From Elymus sibiricus (taxonomy: Eukaryota > Streptophyta > Magnoliopsida > Poales > Poaceae), in the NCBI GenBank assembly GCA_039707655.1, contig CM077676.1, positions 381,614,114-381,678,113 on the forward strand: a stretch of 64,000 nt of DNA, read 5' to 3'. The translations under genes and the position numbers were made by a program. Shown piece by piece: positions 1-9,643 of the stretch. Under the pieces are notes generated by a model. The model was not told the DNA's origin, did not search any database, and worked only from the letters and a program-made list of their open reading frames with translations. Position 1 is the first letter of the stretch. The number at the start of each line of letters is the position of its first letter.

Positions 1-434
1 CGCTCTTCGTCAGGTTGACCCGCAGGCCAGACACCTCGCCATATAGCTGAAGGATTGTAGCTGAGACGTGCAAGTCCAGCTCTCTAGGTTTGATGAATAG
101 CATCACGTCATCAACAAACATTGACAGTCTCTGCTTGCATCCCGTGCGCGCAAGTGGTGCAAGTAACCCATGTCTTGACGCGAAATCCACCATCTTGTGT
201 AGCGGCTCCATGATGAGCAAGAATAGCAAAGGATATAGTGGAGCTCCTTGGCGCATGCCTCTACGGATGAAGATCGGTCTTCCAGGGGACCCATTTACCA
301 TGACTCGTGTAGATGAATTGGCCATGAGGCCACAGATCCACGCAATCCACTTAGTACCAAAGCCCATTCTCGTAAGCACCTCAAGGAGGAAAGGCCATGG
401 TACCGTATCAAAAGCCTTCATAATGTCTAGCTTG
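1..434 (-). pseudogene. LINE ORF2, reverse transcriptase core (copy A, distal part)
   Basis: This continues the reverse transcriptase after the solo LTR insertion. The minus strand encodes the palm region, with a fingers/palm segment (GSPGRPIFIRRGMRQGAPL type), then LFLLIMEPLHKMVDFA, then the catalytic box. In this copy the box reads MFVDDVM, where the other three copies read MFADDVM. The cause is one base change (GCT to GTT on the coding strand). The aspartates are kept and the preceding alanine is lost. The frame runs off the window at position 1. The piece would encode part of the polymerase that copies LINE RNA at the nicked target, but it is cut from its N-terminal half by 1768 bp and cannot be expressed as one protein. 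Confidence 0.85.
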
Positions 435-439
435 AGCAT

Positions 440-2207
440 TGATATCTACTACGCAACTTTATTCTTGTAGACTCGTGTTGGGCCTCCAAGCGCAGAGTTT
501 TGTAGGACAGTAGCAAATTTCCCTCAAGTGGATGACCTAAGGTTTATCAATCCATGGGAGGCGTAGGATGAAGATGGTCTCTCTCAAACAACCCTGCAAT
601 CAAATACAAGAAATCTCTTGTGTCCCCAACACACCCAATACAATGGTAAATTGTATAGGTGCACTAGTTCGGCAAAGAGATGGTGATAAAAGTGTAGTAT
701 GGATAGTAGATATAGGTTTTTGTAATCTGAAAATATAAAAACAGCAAGGTAGCAAGTAATAAAAGTGAGCACAAACGGTATTGCAATGCTTAAAAACAAG
801 GCCTAGGGTTCATTCTTTCACTAGTGCAATCTCTCAACAATGCTAACATAATTGGATCATATAACAATCCCTCAACGTGTGACAAAGAATCACTCCAAAG
901 TTCCTATTAGCGGAGAAGGTACGAAACCACCTCAAAGTTATTCTTTCCGATCAATCTATTGAGCTATTCCTATAAATGTCACAAACAGCCCTAGAGTTCG
1001 TACTAAAATAACACCATATGACACGCATCAACCAACTCTAATGTCACCTAGATACTCCAATGTCACCACAAGTATCTGTGAGTTGATTATTCGATATGCA
1101 TCAAACAACTTCAGATTCATAATATTCAATCCACACAAAGAACTTCAAAGAGTGCCCCAAGATTTCTACCGGAGAAAGTAGGACGAAAACGTGCATCAAC
1201 CCCTATGCATAGATTACCCCAATGTCACCTCGGGAATCCGCGAGTTGAGTGCCAAAACATACATCAAGTGAATCAATATAATACCCCATTGTCACCACGG
1301 GTATTCATATGCAAGACATACATCAAGTGTTCTCAAATCCATAAAAGTATTCAATCCGATAATAGTGAAACCTCAAAGGTAAAACTCAATTCATCACAAC
1401 AAGATAGAGAGGGAGAAATACCATATGATCCAACTATATTAACAAAGCTCGCGGTACATCAAGATCGTGCCAAATCAAGAACACGAGAGAGAGAGAGATC
1501 AAACACATAGCTACTAGTACATACCCTCAGCCCCGAGGGTGAACTACTCACACATCACCATGAGAACGGAGGAGAAGTTGGTGGTGATGGTGATGGAGGA
1601 GATATCCCCGGCGGCGTTCCGGCGCCACCGGAGGAGAGGGGCAGGGGGCCCCTTCTTCTTCTTCTTCCTTGGCCCTCCGGGGGGGAAAGGGAGCTCTCCC
1701 CTAGATTGGATCTCTCTGTTGTCTTCTGTTTCTGCGACCCTGTTTCTGGCCGAAAACCGTTTCTTATATTCCCGGAGATCCGTAACTCCGATTGGGCTGA
1801 AATTTTGAGGGGATTTTTATCTGGAAATTATCTTTCTTGCGGCGAAAGAAAGGCATCAACCGACCTACGAGGTGCCCACGAGCCACCAGGGCGCACCTGG
1901 GGGGTGGCGCGCCCTGGTGCCTCGTGGAGCCCTCGGGCACCGTCTTGCGTTGATTCTTCCTTCCAAAAATCACATATATTCCAAAATAAATCTCTGTAAA
2001 TTTTTATCGCGTTTGGACTTCATTTGTTATGGTATTTCTGTGAAACAAAAAACAAGCAGAAAACAGCAACTGGCACTGGGCACTAGGTCAATATGTTAGT
2101 CCATAAAATCATACAAAAGCCATATAAAAGTGCACCAAAATCATACAAAACTATAATAAACATGGCATGAATACTTCAAAAATTATAGATATGTTGGAGA
2201 CGTATCA
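440..2207. mobile_element. solo LTR (1768 bp) inside LINE ORF2, TSD AGCAT
   Basis: The element starts TGATATCTACTACGC and ends GGAGACGTATCA, so it has the TG...CA ends of an LTR with short inverted termini (TGATA/TATCA). It is flanked by the 5-bp direct repeat AGCAT at 435-439 and 2208-2212. Uninterrupted LINE copies in this window carry the joined site with a single AGCAT (for example near 23535). I see no gag or pol and no second LTR, so it is a solo LTR left by LTR-LTR recombination, or a very short LARD-like unit. Large LTRs with these ends belong to Triticeae Gypsy families. I do not assign a family name, and the orientation is uncertain. Confidence 0.85.
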
Positions 2208-2212
2208 AGCAT

Positions 2213-4054
2213 CACCGCTTGTTCCTTGAGGGCATGCAGACGACGTGCCGTACTTTGAACCAACATAAAGTTGTCATGGATAGATCTTCCCTTGACGAAA
2301 GCACATTGATGTGCTCCCATGAGCTTAGGCAGCTCAAGAGCGAGCCTATTCGCCAAGATCTTGTCAAAGATTTTGATGCCTCCGTGCATGAGGTGCACGG
2401 GTCTAAAGTCTTTAACTTCCACCACTCCAACAATCTTGGGTAGTAGAGAGATGATTGCCTTGTTGATCGCTGGCAGTCCACGCATATCACCCCGGTGGAA
2501 TAGGTCGAAAGCACACATGAGATCGTCCTTAATGATGTGCCAGGATGTGGCAAAAAAACGGCCGGTGAACCCATCGGGTCCCGGGGCTTTATCCGGGGGC
2601 ATGTCTTTGATCACTTTCTCCACCTCCGTCTCCGTGAAAGGAGCCTCTAGCTGTGACATGTCAAGGGAAGGTAGCTCCAGCTTGTCAAGATCGATGGTGT
2701 GTTCTCTCAGAGGGGCCACACCAAGAAGATTTTCATAGTAGGAGTCCACCATATTGGCTAGCTCATCCTGGCCCATAGCGATGAAGTCGCCGTGCCGCAG
2801 CGTTGTGATCATGTTCCTACGCTGCCGGTGTCGCGCTTGCTGATGGAAGAAGCTGATATTCGCGTCCCCTTCCTTGAGCCGAAGCAGCCTCGATCGCTGC
2901 CTAGCAATGGTGCGTTTGAGCGAACAAAGACCTAGTAGTTTCATCTTCAGGAGCCTCCGCAACTCGCCCTCTTGCTGCGACAACGCACGGCTGTCCATTG
3001 CGCCATCCAGCCACGCAATGACCTCGAGGGTGATCACAACCTGGAGCTTGACGTTACCGATCCAACGGTCACTCCATTTCTTCAGACTCTTTGCCGTGGC
3101 TCTCAGCTTCTTGTCCAGTACTACATAAGGGTTTCCTTCACTCGGAACCGAGCCCCACGCGCACTCCACTGTGTCCAGGAAGCCTGTTGGCTTGGTCCAA
3201 AAAGGTTCGAATTTGAACCTGCGCCCCATGTGTAAATCCGCGTTTAAGTCGAGCAAGAGGGGGCAATGATCCGAAATGGGAGATCCCAGGGCGGTTAGGT
3301 AGCACATAGGGTGCAGCTCCTCCCACGATACGGAGCAAAAAACATGGTTGATCTTTTCCATGGTTGGCCGGGCCCTCTCGTTCGACCAAGTATAGCGGCG
3401 TCCGTTGAGGTACAGCTCTTTGAGCTCAAGCGAGTTCAGCAGCGTTCGAAATCTGGCCATCATACGCCTGTTTATTTGGTCATTGTTTTTATCCTCCGGT
3501 TTAACCAAAAGGTTGAAGTCCCCGGCAACTAACCAGGGCCCGGCATGGAGGTCCCTGATTTCCTCCAACTCCCGCAAGAACGCCAACTTTTCACTATCCA
3601 ACTGCGGGCTGTAAATGCCCGTCATCCACCATTGTTGATCCTCGAGGGTTTTCACCAAGGCCATGAGCGTGTTCTCCGTGTAATGGGGGTTGGATACCTG
3701 GACTACCGAGGCATCCAATGCTGGCAGAATACCACCGCGCGTACCGACCACAGGCAAGTAAAAGAAGTTCCCGAATGCATTTCCAAGGCAATTCCTCACA
3801 ATTTCCAGAGTTACATGTTCCATCTTCGTCTCCTGGAGACAGACTACGCTTGGTTTGGCTGCCAAGATGACCGGGAAGATCACGTTTCTACGAGCCGGGG
3901 AGTTCAATCCACGTACATTCCATACTATCGTTTTGAAAGGATGATCACTCATTTTGGGAGCCCACCATTGAGTCCACCAGGGAGGGAGCACCGCTAGTGG
4001 GGGTCTTCCACCACGCCATTGCCAGACACAAGTGGCAAGACGGACGCATCCCAC
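2213..4054 (-). pseudogene. LINE ORF2: endonuclease plus N-terminal reverse transcriptase (copy A)
   Basis: A continuous reading frame runs from 4054, or from the internal ATG at 3952 that starts MSDHPFKTIVWNVRGLN, down to the solo LTR. The N-terminal third is an AP-type endonuclease: IVWNVRGLNSPARR, SVVCLQETK, VAGDFNLLV, the NHVFCS region, and SDHCPLLLDLN with the catalytic His of this fold. This is followed by the reverse transcriptase fingers (KAPGPDGFTGRFF, INKAIISLLPK). The endonuclease nicks the target and primes reverse transcription. The frame overlaps the end of ORF1 (stop at 3994) by about 60 bp if the upstream ATG is used. No internal stop is present, so this is the best-preserved EN-RT half among the copies, but the solo LTR disrupts it. 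Confidence 0.88.
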
Positions 4055-6808
4055 CCAAACAGGGCTAGAATGGCCCTAATGTGGGTATCCTCCAGAGGCT
4101 GATCGAAGAGTCTCACGTAAGCTAGCAGCGCCTCATCGCTAATTTGCTCTCCCTCGTTGGCCAAGCACAGTTTCCTGATCAGCACACCTTGTTGCTTGGA
4201 GGCAGCCGATCCGCGCCCAACGCCTCGGGCGATTCGCACACTCCGCCTCGGGTTAGACACTGGTTGTTTTTTGGTGCGGGGCCGTCATTTAGCTGCCATA
4301 GTTTCTCTGGCTGGCATCCGGGAAAGAACAGGAGAAATGGCCTTTGCAAGATCGCAGCGTAGTACGTCGAGCCCATTGCATGGCGTGCATGGCCTCTCCC
4401 CAGTCACTGCAGGTCTGGTGGCGGCCGGAGAGTGGTCCGACAGGCTGATCAGAAACAGCTCATTGCTATTGCTGGGGTGCCTTGGTGGTGGGGTCATCAG
4501 CTCGGCGTCCAACATGCTGGACAGATTGCATGCAGAATCTCCCTCGGCTGCCGAATCGATGGGTGAGCAGACCGAGGGCAGCCAGTCCTGGGAAAGCACA
4601 TGCCCACTCATGTCCTGGTCAGGTCGAAAGAGCTCGTCCACGCCAACAGGAGTTGGCAGCTCCACGGACCCCACCACTAATCTGCTAGGGCTGCGTGCGT
4701 TGCCCACCTGCCCACGGCTCGAACATAGGATCCGCCCCGGCTGATCCCGAGGCTGGCTTTCGGGTGCCAGGATGCACGCCTGACTCTGGTTGGGCGCGAG
4801 CCATGCTGGGAGCGCCACCGACAGAGGGGACCCGCAGACGCTCCTGTCGCTGGCTGCCTGCATGGAATGGCCGTCCACCCCGCAACACGACGCGTAGCTC
4901 TCCACTGGTAGGGGCTTCACATGTCCATCCGCATCCTTCTCTACACCCCTCTCGGTCAAAAGTGATTCCTTGCTGCAAAAGCGTTTATCCTGACCACTTT
5001 GGGCGTCCGCAGGGATAGCCTTGTCAGCCTGCCCGAGACAGCTGGAAAGGACCGCCCGGCCGTTGGCGGCCACTGGCCGGTCACGCAGGGTGGTTTGAAT
5101 CATCGCCCGCCACCACGGCGGCGCCGGCGCCGGGGTAGCCGAGGAGGCAACCGAACCACCAGAACCTGCAGGCATGTCCTCCGCGCCTCACTCCTGCCGG
5201 CGACCCGCAGTCCTCCTGCCGCCTCCGTCCCAGCAGTCCGCGTCCTCGTCCTTCGAAGGAGAGGGCGGTGAGGGGGGTCGGTGGCGGCGGTTGGTCTCCA
5301 TCTTGTGGCTCATCATCTCGGATAGGCGGGGCCAAAACCTTGATGTCGATCGGAAACCAGAGTGCAGACGGTACTCCAGAGGTGCGTCCACGGCGGCCGT
5401 CACATGGCTCCTCGATGAACAGCCGGTGCCGAGCTGGGATGTTAGACGGATCCGTCGTCCGCAACCAGACCATGAAACCAGACATGTCAAACTTGTTCGC
5501 CGTGCACGCCGCCACGCTCTCCACGAAGCCAAGGCCACACAGAACCACCTCGGCCGTGCGCTTGGTCCAGGCATGCCCCGGCACCCCGGTGAGCTTGAGG
5601 GCATAAGAAAGGGCAAGTGTGCACCAGTAGCCTGCCCCTGTCTGCGCCATGGACGAATTGACATCTCGAACCCGGGCGAGGCAGCACGTCCACGATCCTC
5701 CATCAACTGCCGAATAATCGGGTGCCCGCAAATGACAAGAAAGTCCTCTGGGTAAAACGCACGGATCGACATGTCGTTTGGGCTGATTCCAAACTCAGCG
5801 TGCAGCGCCTTCGTGGCCGAAGCCAGATCAACCGCCGGTCAAGCACCTGTGATGGTGACCACGACCGCGCGCGCCAGGTCAGCCTCCATCTTCGCAAGCT
5901 CGTCGGAGGCCTCCAGGAAGCAGCACTCAGGCTCATCCACCGAATCCACGCGCGGGCACGCCGGCGCGCGCAACTGAGATTCCGCGGCCGGCCCCAAAAA
6001 GGGCACCGAGAAACCTGGGCCAGGGACACTGCCCACAGATTCTCCACGCACAACTTGAGACCAGGGGCGAACAATCCTGACCGTGCTCGGGGGAGGGGGG
6101 GCCAGTGGGGGCGGGGGAACCGGCGTGTCCGCCCGCACGGCAGGTGCCTGGCCTGGCGGCAGCTGGACGGGGGGGTCAGGCGGGGAAAGCCGCCATCTTG
6201 TGCATGATGCGGCGGCGGGGGCGGCTGGGGGGGCCAGCCCGGTGGCGAAGGGCAAGCGACAATCGAGCTTGGCGATCCCGGGGCGAGGTGCTCCTGGGCC
6301 TGGTGCATCCCCGAGCGATGTGCCCTTCCCCCTTGCAGCGGACGCAGACGGTCGGCCTTGTGCAGTCCGCGGAGATGTGACGCTCATCGCCACAGTTATA
6401 GCAGCACCCATGCAGGCAGGCAAGGATGCGCGTCCGCGGTGGCCTGGAGGTGGGGAGCATCGGCAGGGAGCGGCGGCGAGGAGCCAGGGCTGGTGAAGAA
6501 GGGGGGGACCTTGGGCGACGCGAGGTCTGGTCTACCAGCCGGCTTCTGCCTCGGCCGTGGCCACAGGAGCAGCGCGGCCGCCATTCGAGCCGCCCTGGAC
6601 GATGGGGTCGCGGGCCGTGCTGACCGCATCCGAGCCGCCCTGGACGATGGAGCGGATCGGTGGCCGGGGAGGGGGACGGCGAGCCACCCGAGGAGGAGGA
6701 GCCCGAGAGAGAGACGCGCGAGGCCATTGGCGGCGCGCGCAGGAGAGTCGGGCGGCGGGATGGTGGCCGCCGACATCGGAGTGGTGGCCGACGGGAGGAG
6801 GTGGCCAC
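3994..6808 (-). pseudogene. LINE ORF1 (CCHC knuckles and DUF4283-like domain), frameshifted
   Basis: ORF1 is the RNA-binding, gag-like protein of plant L1 elements. From the 5' side it has a Ser/Pro/Arg-rich N-terminus (ATG near 6808), then two adjacent CCHC zinc knuckles at about 6310-6405 (CYNCGDERHISADC and CVRCKGEGHIARGC), then a Pro-rich linker. A DUF4283-like fold follows at about 5450-5900 (ITGARPAVDLA, AFYPEDFLVIC, LKLTGVPGHAW, MSGFMVWLRTTDP). The tail is long and low in complexity and ends at 3994. The pieces lie in at least three frames. A frameshift between the 'HLPF' segment and LKLTGVPGHAW is also present in copy B, so ORF1 was already broken before the duplication. Confidence 0.82.
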
Positions 6809-6903
6809 CGGGGCAGGAGTGGCCGCCGGCGCTAGGGGAGGGTGGGAGCGCTAGGTGCACGTCATAGACACACGCGCGCCATGGATATCAATTTGTTTAT
6901 CTT

Positions 6904-6986
6904 CAAAGATTTCGATCCACACCTTTCTTTCTTTCTCTTTTACGCATTGACTTACCCTTTGATACCTATTATATACACTGGTAGTA
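6904..6986. other. LINE 5' flank (start of the shared D block)
   Basis: This is non-coding sequence directly after the LINE target-site duplication. It is nearly identical to 30285-30368 in copy B. It contains no gene. Confidence 0.6.
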
Positions 6987-7060
6987 CTCCCTCTGTAAAG
7001 AAATATAACAGCGTTTAGATCACTACTTTAGTGATCTCTTATATTTCTTTATGGATGGAG
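6987..7060. mobile_element. Stowaway MITE, partial (74 bp)
   Basis: The left terminus CTCCCTCTGTAAAGAAATATAA and the imperfect inverted right terminus TTATATTTCTTTATGGATGGAG are flanked by TA dinucleotides, as in Stowaway (Tc1/mariner) MITEs. The centre (TCACTACTTTAGTGA) is palindromic. The right half lacks about 8 bp of the inner arm. The orthologous copy is at 30369-30442. Confidence 0.8.
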
Positions 7061-7304
7061 TACTTCTTTGTGCTCTGTTCTACAGATAAATCATGCACCC
7101 ATATGCAACGCTAGCCTGTGAACATGAGTGTTTCCATGCAAAAAAAATAAGTGTGTAGTGTACTATGCTTGGTGAGCTAGTCACGTAGCTCCTGAATTTA
7201 CTGACCTGGCATAAGACTTTGCAATGCGACTGCTGCCGTGTGTTATCCCGTGACAGAAGAATTCACTGAAATTCGTACCTTGTACGCCGGTGATGTTTGC
7301 ATCA

Positions 7305-8709
7305 TCATTCAACATGGTTCTTTCTAAGCTCCTTCTTTTCTTGCTTCTCTTGCGCCTTCTTCTCGGCCAACTCCTTCTTTGCCTCCAACGTCTTGGCCAC
7401 CATCAACTCATTTGAGTGCATCATGGCATCAGTCTTGTCCCGCAAGCTCGATGCTTCCGATTCCCTCTTGATCTTGTCCTTGGCCTTCTTGTTTCCATCG
7501 GGCTTGTTCGAGTTTCTTGGGCCATCATCGTTTTCATCATCATCCATGTTGGTGAGTGAACCTCTCTTCGGTGGGGATTCTTTCTCAATCAACTTCCACT
7601 TCTCGCTCTCTTGAAGCAATTGCCAACAGTGCTCTAGTTAAAATGTCTTGCCATTGGAAGCTTCCATGTCCTTGTACCTTTCCTGCGCAATTTTGTCCTA
7701 CAAAATGAAAACAATGTCAAATTATGCAACCACTCCAACGGCTACAAATGATTTGCACAACTTGGGACGTGAAAACAAACTCACATAATCAGATTCAACG
7801 GTACCACTTGGAGGTGCATTGCGGACTTGCTCCAAGCAAGCAGCCCAACGGCTACAAATCGGCTTGATCACATCCCAACGACCTTGGAGTGACCGAAAGG
7901 TGTGTGGCGTCCTATTGGGATACTTTGCAATCATGCGGAAGAATTGATCCTCTATCCTTTGCCAATACCGCTTGGCGGTTTGGTCGGTGCCGGTGCACGC
8001 ATCAAGAGACACCGATTACCAAGACTTGATCTTCCAATTGCGTGTAGTTCTTCGATCTAGCGTGCGCTTTTGCTTGCGCTTGGTCGAACACCCCCTCCTC
8101 AACCTCCTCCACCTCATCTTCTTCCTCACCGTGACCGTGCATGCCACCATCCATCTCATTGTAACCGTAATCACCGATCGGGCCTTGATCGATGTCGACG
8201 GTGTTCTCGTCCAACATGTGCATGAACTCGGCAGTCGCATCATTCAAACCGGCGCTACAATTTCGCTCAACAAGTCACGAACAATCGCAATGGCGAAAAG
8301 TGAAACAACTAGAAGAAATCGAAGTATCATACCTTGCGCCCATTTGGTCGAACACCTCGGGGGCGGCTGCAGCAGCATCCGCGGCGGGCATCCTCGGGGT
8401 AGCTCTTGCCGGGGCAATCGGAGGAGGTGTTGGCGGGGTAGCTCTTGCGGGGGCCTTCTTGCGTTTCACACCCGAAACCTTGCCCTTCTTCACCGGCGGG
8501 GGACGGACCGGTTTCGCAGCGGCGGCGGCAGGCGCGCGTGCCTTCCCGGCGGGGGCTGCGGGAGCGCCGCCCTGGACGATGACGTTGCCCTGCCGCTTGC
8601 GGGGTTGCGCGGTGGAGCCTTGAACGATGACAGGCGCGACATGGCCTGCCGGAGGGGATGGCGCGTGGATGACATCCACGGTGACGGGCGATGGCTGGGA
8701 GGCTTCCAT
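7305..8709 (-). pseudogene. Harbinger-associated Myb/SANT-like protein, three exons, broken (copy A)
   Basis: Three exons are visible on the minus strand: 8709-8333 (starts MEASQPSPV, Ala/Pro/Lys-rich), 8254-7785 and 7697-7305, with GT-AG junctions. Exon 2 has an acidic stretch and then a trihelix/Myb-like block (SKNYTQLEDQ, YWQRIEDQF, FRSLQGRWDVIKP). Exon 3 is a Lys/Glu-rich coiled-coil tail (ESEKWKLIEKESPPK, SLRDK, KKELAEKK). Such proteins are the usual second ORF of PIF/Harbinger transposons, where they help the transposase bind and enter the nucleus, and they also occur as many solo copies in wheat. Breaks: a 10-bp loss after LEDQVL (copy B keeps IKAWESVSLDAC) and a TAA after NGKTF in exon 3 that copy B shares. 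No DDE transposase is present. Confidence 0.8.
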
Positions 8710-8875
8710 GGCGGCGATAGAAGGCCGGGGAAGGTGGTCCGGTGCGGGCGGAGGGAGATCAATGGCGTCGAAGGGAAGGGGAAGCGGGAACTGCCGCGCA
8801 GAAATGTCCCTCCCGCCAAATCTCGCTTCCGATAGGGGTCAAGCTCGGGTCGTCCTCCCACCCCGTTTATCTAAA

Positions 8876-9027
8876 GGTTGAGGGCGAATATTTGCCGCGC
8901 CCCGCAAATTTTTTTACAGGTCGCGGTCCGATACGGTGTCTTTTCGGGCCACTTTTTTCACGAAAAACCGTAAACCAGCGGTTATTTTGCGGGGCGGCGC
9001 GATATAAGGGGTCTGCTAGAGATGCTC
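8876..9027. mobile_element. Harbinger-type terminus
   Basis: This GC-rich subterminal region ends GAGATGCTC at 9027 and is followed by TAA (9028-9030). Read inward from the end it gives GAGCATCTCTAGCAGACCCC, a common Harbinger TIR pattern with a 3-bp TWA target site. It lies upstream of the Myb/SANT-like pseudogene and is probably the 5' end of the element carrying it. I found no matching terminus on the other side (7060-7305). The copy B equivalent ends at 32499. Confidence 0.6.
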
Positions 9028-9030
9028 TAA

Positions 9031-9243
9031 GGGCTTAGAAACTTGATGACGTCATAAATATTCGCTAATTCTATCTTTATTATTTAGAGCTCTGTGTTGC
9101 ATTGTCAGGACAACAATAGATTGTTCTGCTGCATAATCAGAGGCACCAAGTAAGCATAATGAGCTATAATTCATGTTAAAACAGGTATGCCCCCCCCCCC
9201 CCACACACACAGAGAGCATGTATATAAGCATCAGAGAACGGCA
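9031..9243. other. non-coding spacer with poly-C tract
   Basis: No coding potential is seen. It holds a run of about 14 C followed by CA repeats (9188-9210), which is shortened in copy B (32665-32675). Confidence 0.5.
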
Positions 9244-9643
9244 TTTTGGAGCTCGGCCTCCATGGAGGCCGAATTTTTGGAAAAATTCAAAATTCATACT
9301 TTTCAGTTTCAAAAAAATCTAAAAAAATGTACAAGTATACAAGGATGTGATGTGTATGTGTGTGAAATTTCAGGATGAAATACCTTGAGATGCGATCTGT
9401 GCAAAAAGAACAACTTCATGGACTTTTGGGATGAATAGTATCATGTGTTGAAAAGCCACATATTTATCTTTTTTGCACAGCCCTCATTTTATCGTATTTC
9501 GTCTTGCAAATTTACACACATGTGTATTATGCCTCCATGTATGTCTGTATTTTTTTCAGAATTTTTTGAAAGGTAAAAATATGATTTTTTGGAATTTTGA
9601 TTTTTTTTAAAAAACCGGCCTCCATGGAGGCCGAGCTCCAAAA
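9244..9643. mobile_element. 400-bp MITE with long inverted termini, complete
   Basis: The left end TTTTGGAGCTCGGCCTCCAT continues as GGAGGCCG, and the right end is its exact reverse complement, so the terminal inverted repeat is about 28 bp and perfect. The interior is AT-rich and non-coding. GCA occurs on both outer sides (9241-9243, 9644-9646), a possible 3-bp target duplication. The superfamily is not assigned. Copy B keeps the left end (32710) but has lost the right half between two T runs. Confidence 0.75.

Larger units (their letters stand above)
1..6889 (-). mobile_element. L1-type LINE, copy A (3' end outside window; split by a solo LTR)
   Basis: A non-LTR retrotransposon reads right to left. 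Its 5' end lies at about 6889, followed by ORF1 (about 6808-3994) and ORF2 (4054 down to 2213, resuming at 434). The 3' end lies left of the window. The 5' boundary is set by a 14-bp sequence (AATTTGTTTATCTT, 6890-6903) that recurs next to the poly-T end of the other copies at 24332-24345, and with one mismatch at 21553-21566 and 61256-61269. This fits a LINE target-site duplication. ORF2 carries an AP-endonuclease and reverse transcriptase. ORF1 is frameshifted, so the copy cannot be autonomous. It is one of four copies of the same insertion in the window. Confidence 0.9.

Noticed and set aside
90..470. Plus-strand ORF (126 codons) over the LINE
   Set aside because: It is the antisense shadow of the reverse transcriptase. 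The same shadow appears over every LINE copy.
5081..6860. Many overlapping ORFs on both strands
   Set aside because: GC-rich LINE ORF1 keeps all frames open. Only the minus-strand pieces with the CCHC and DUF4283-like motifs are supported.
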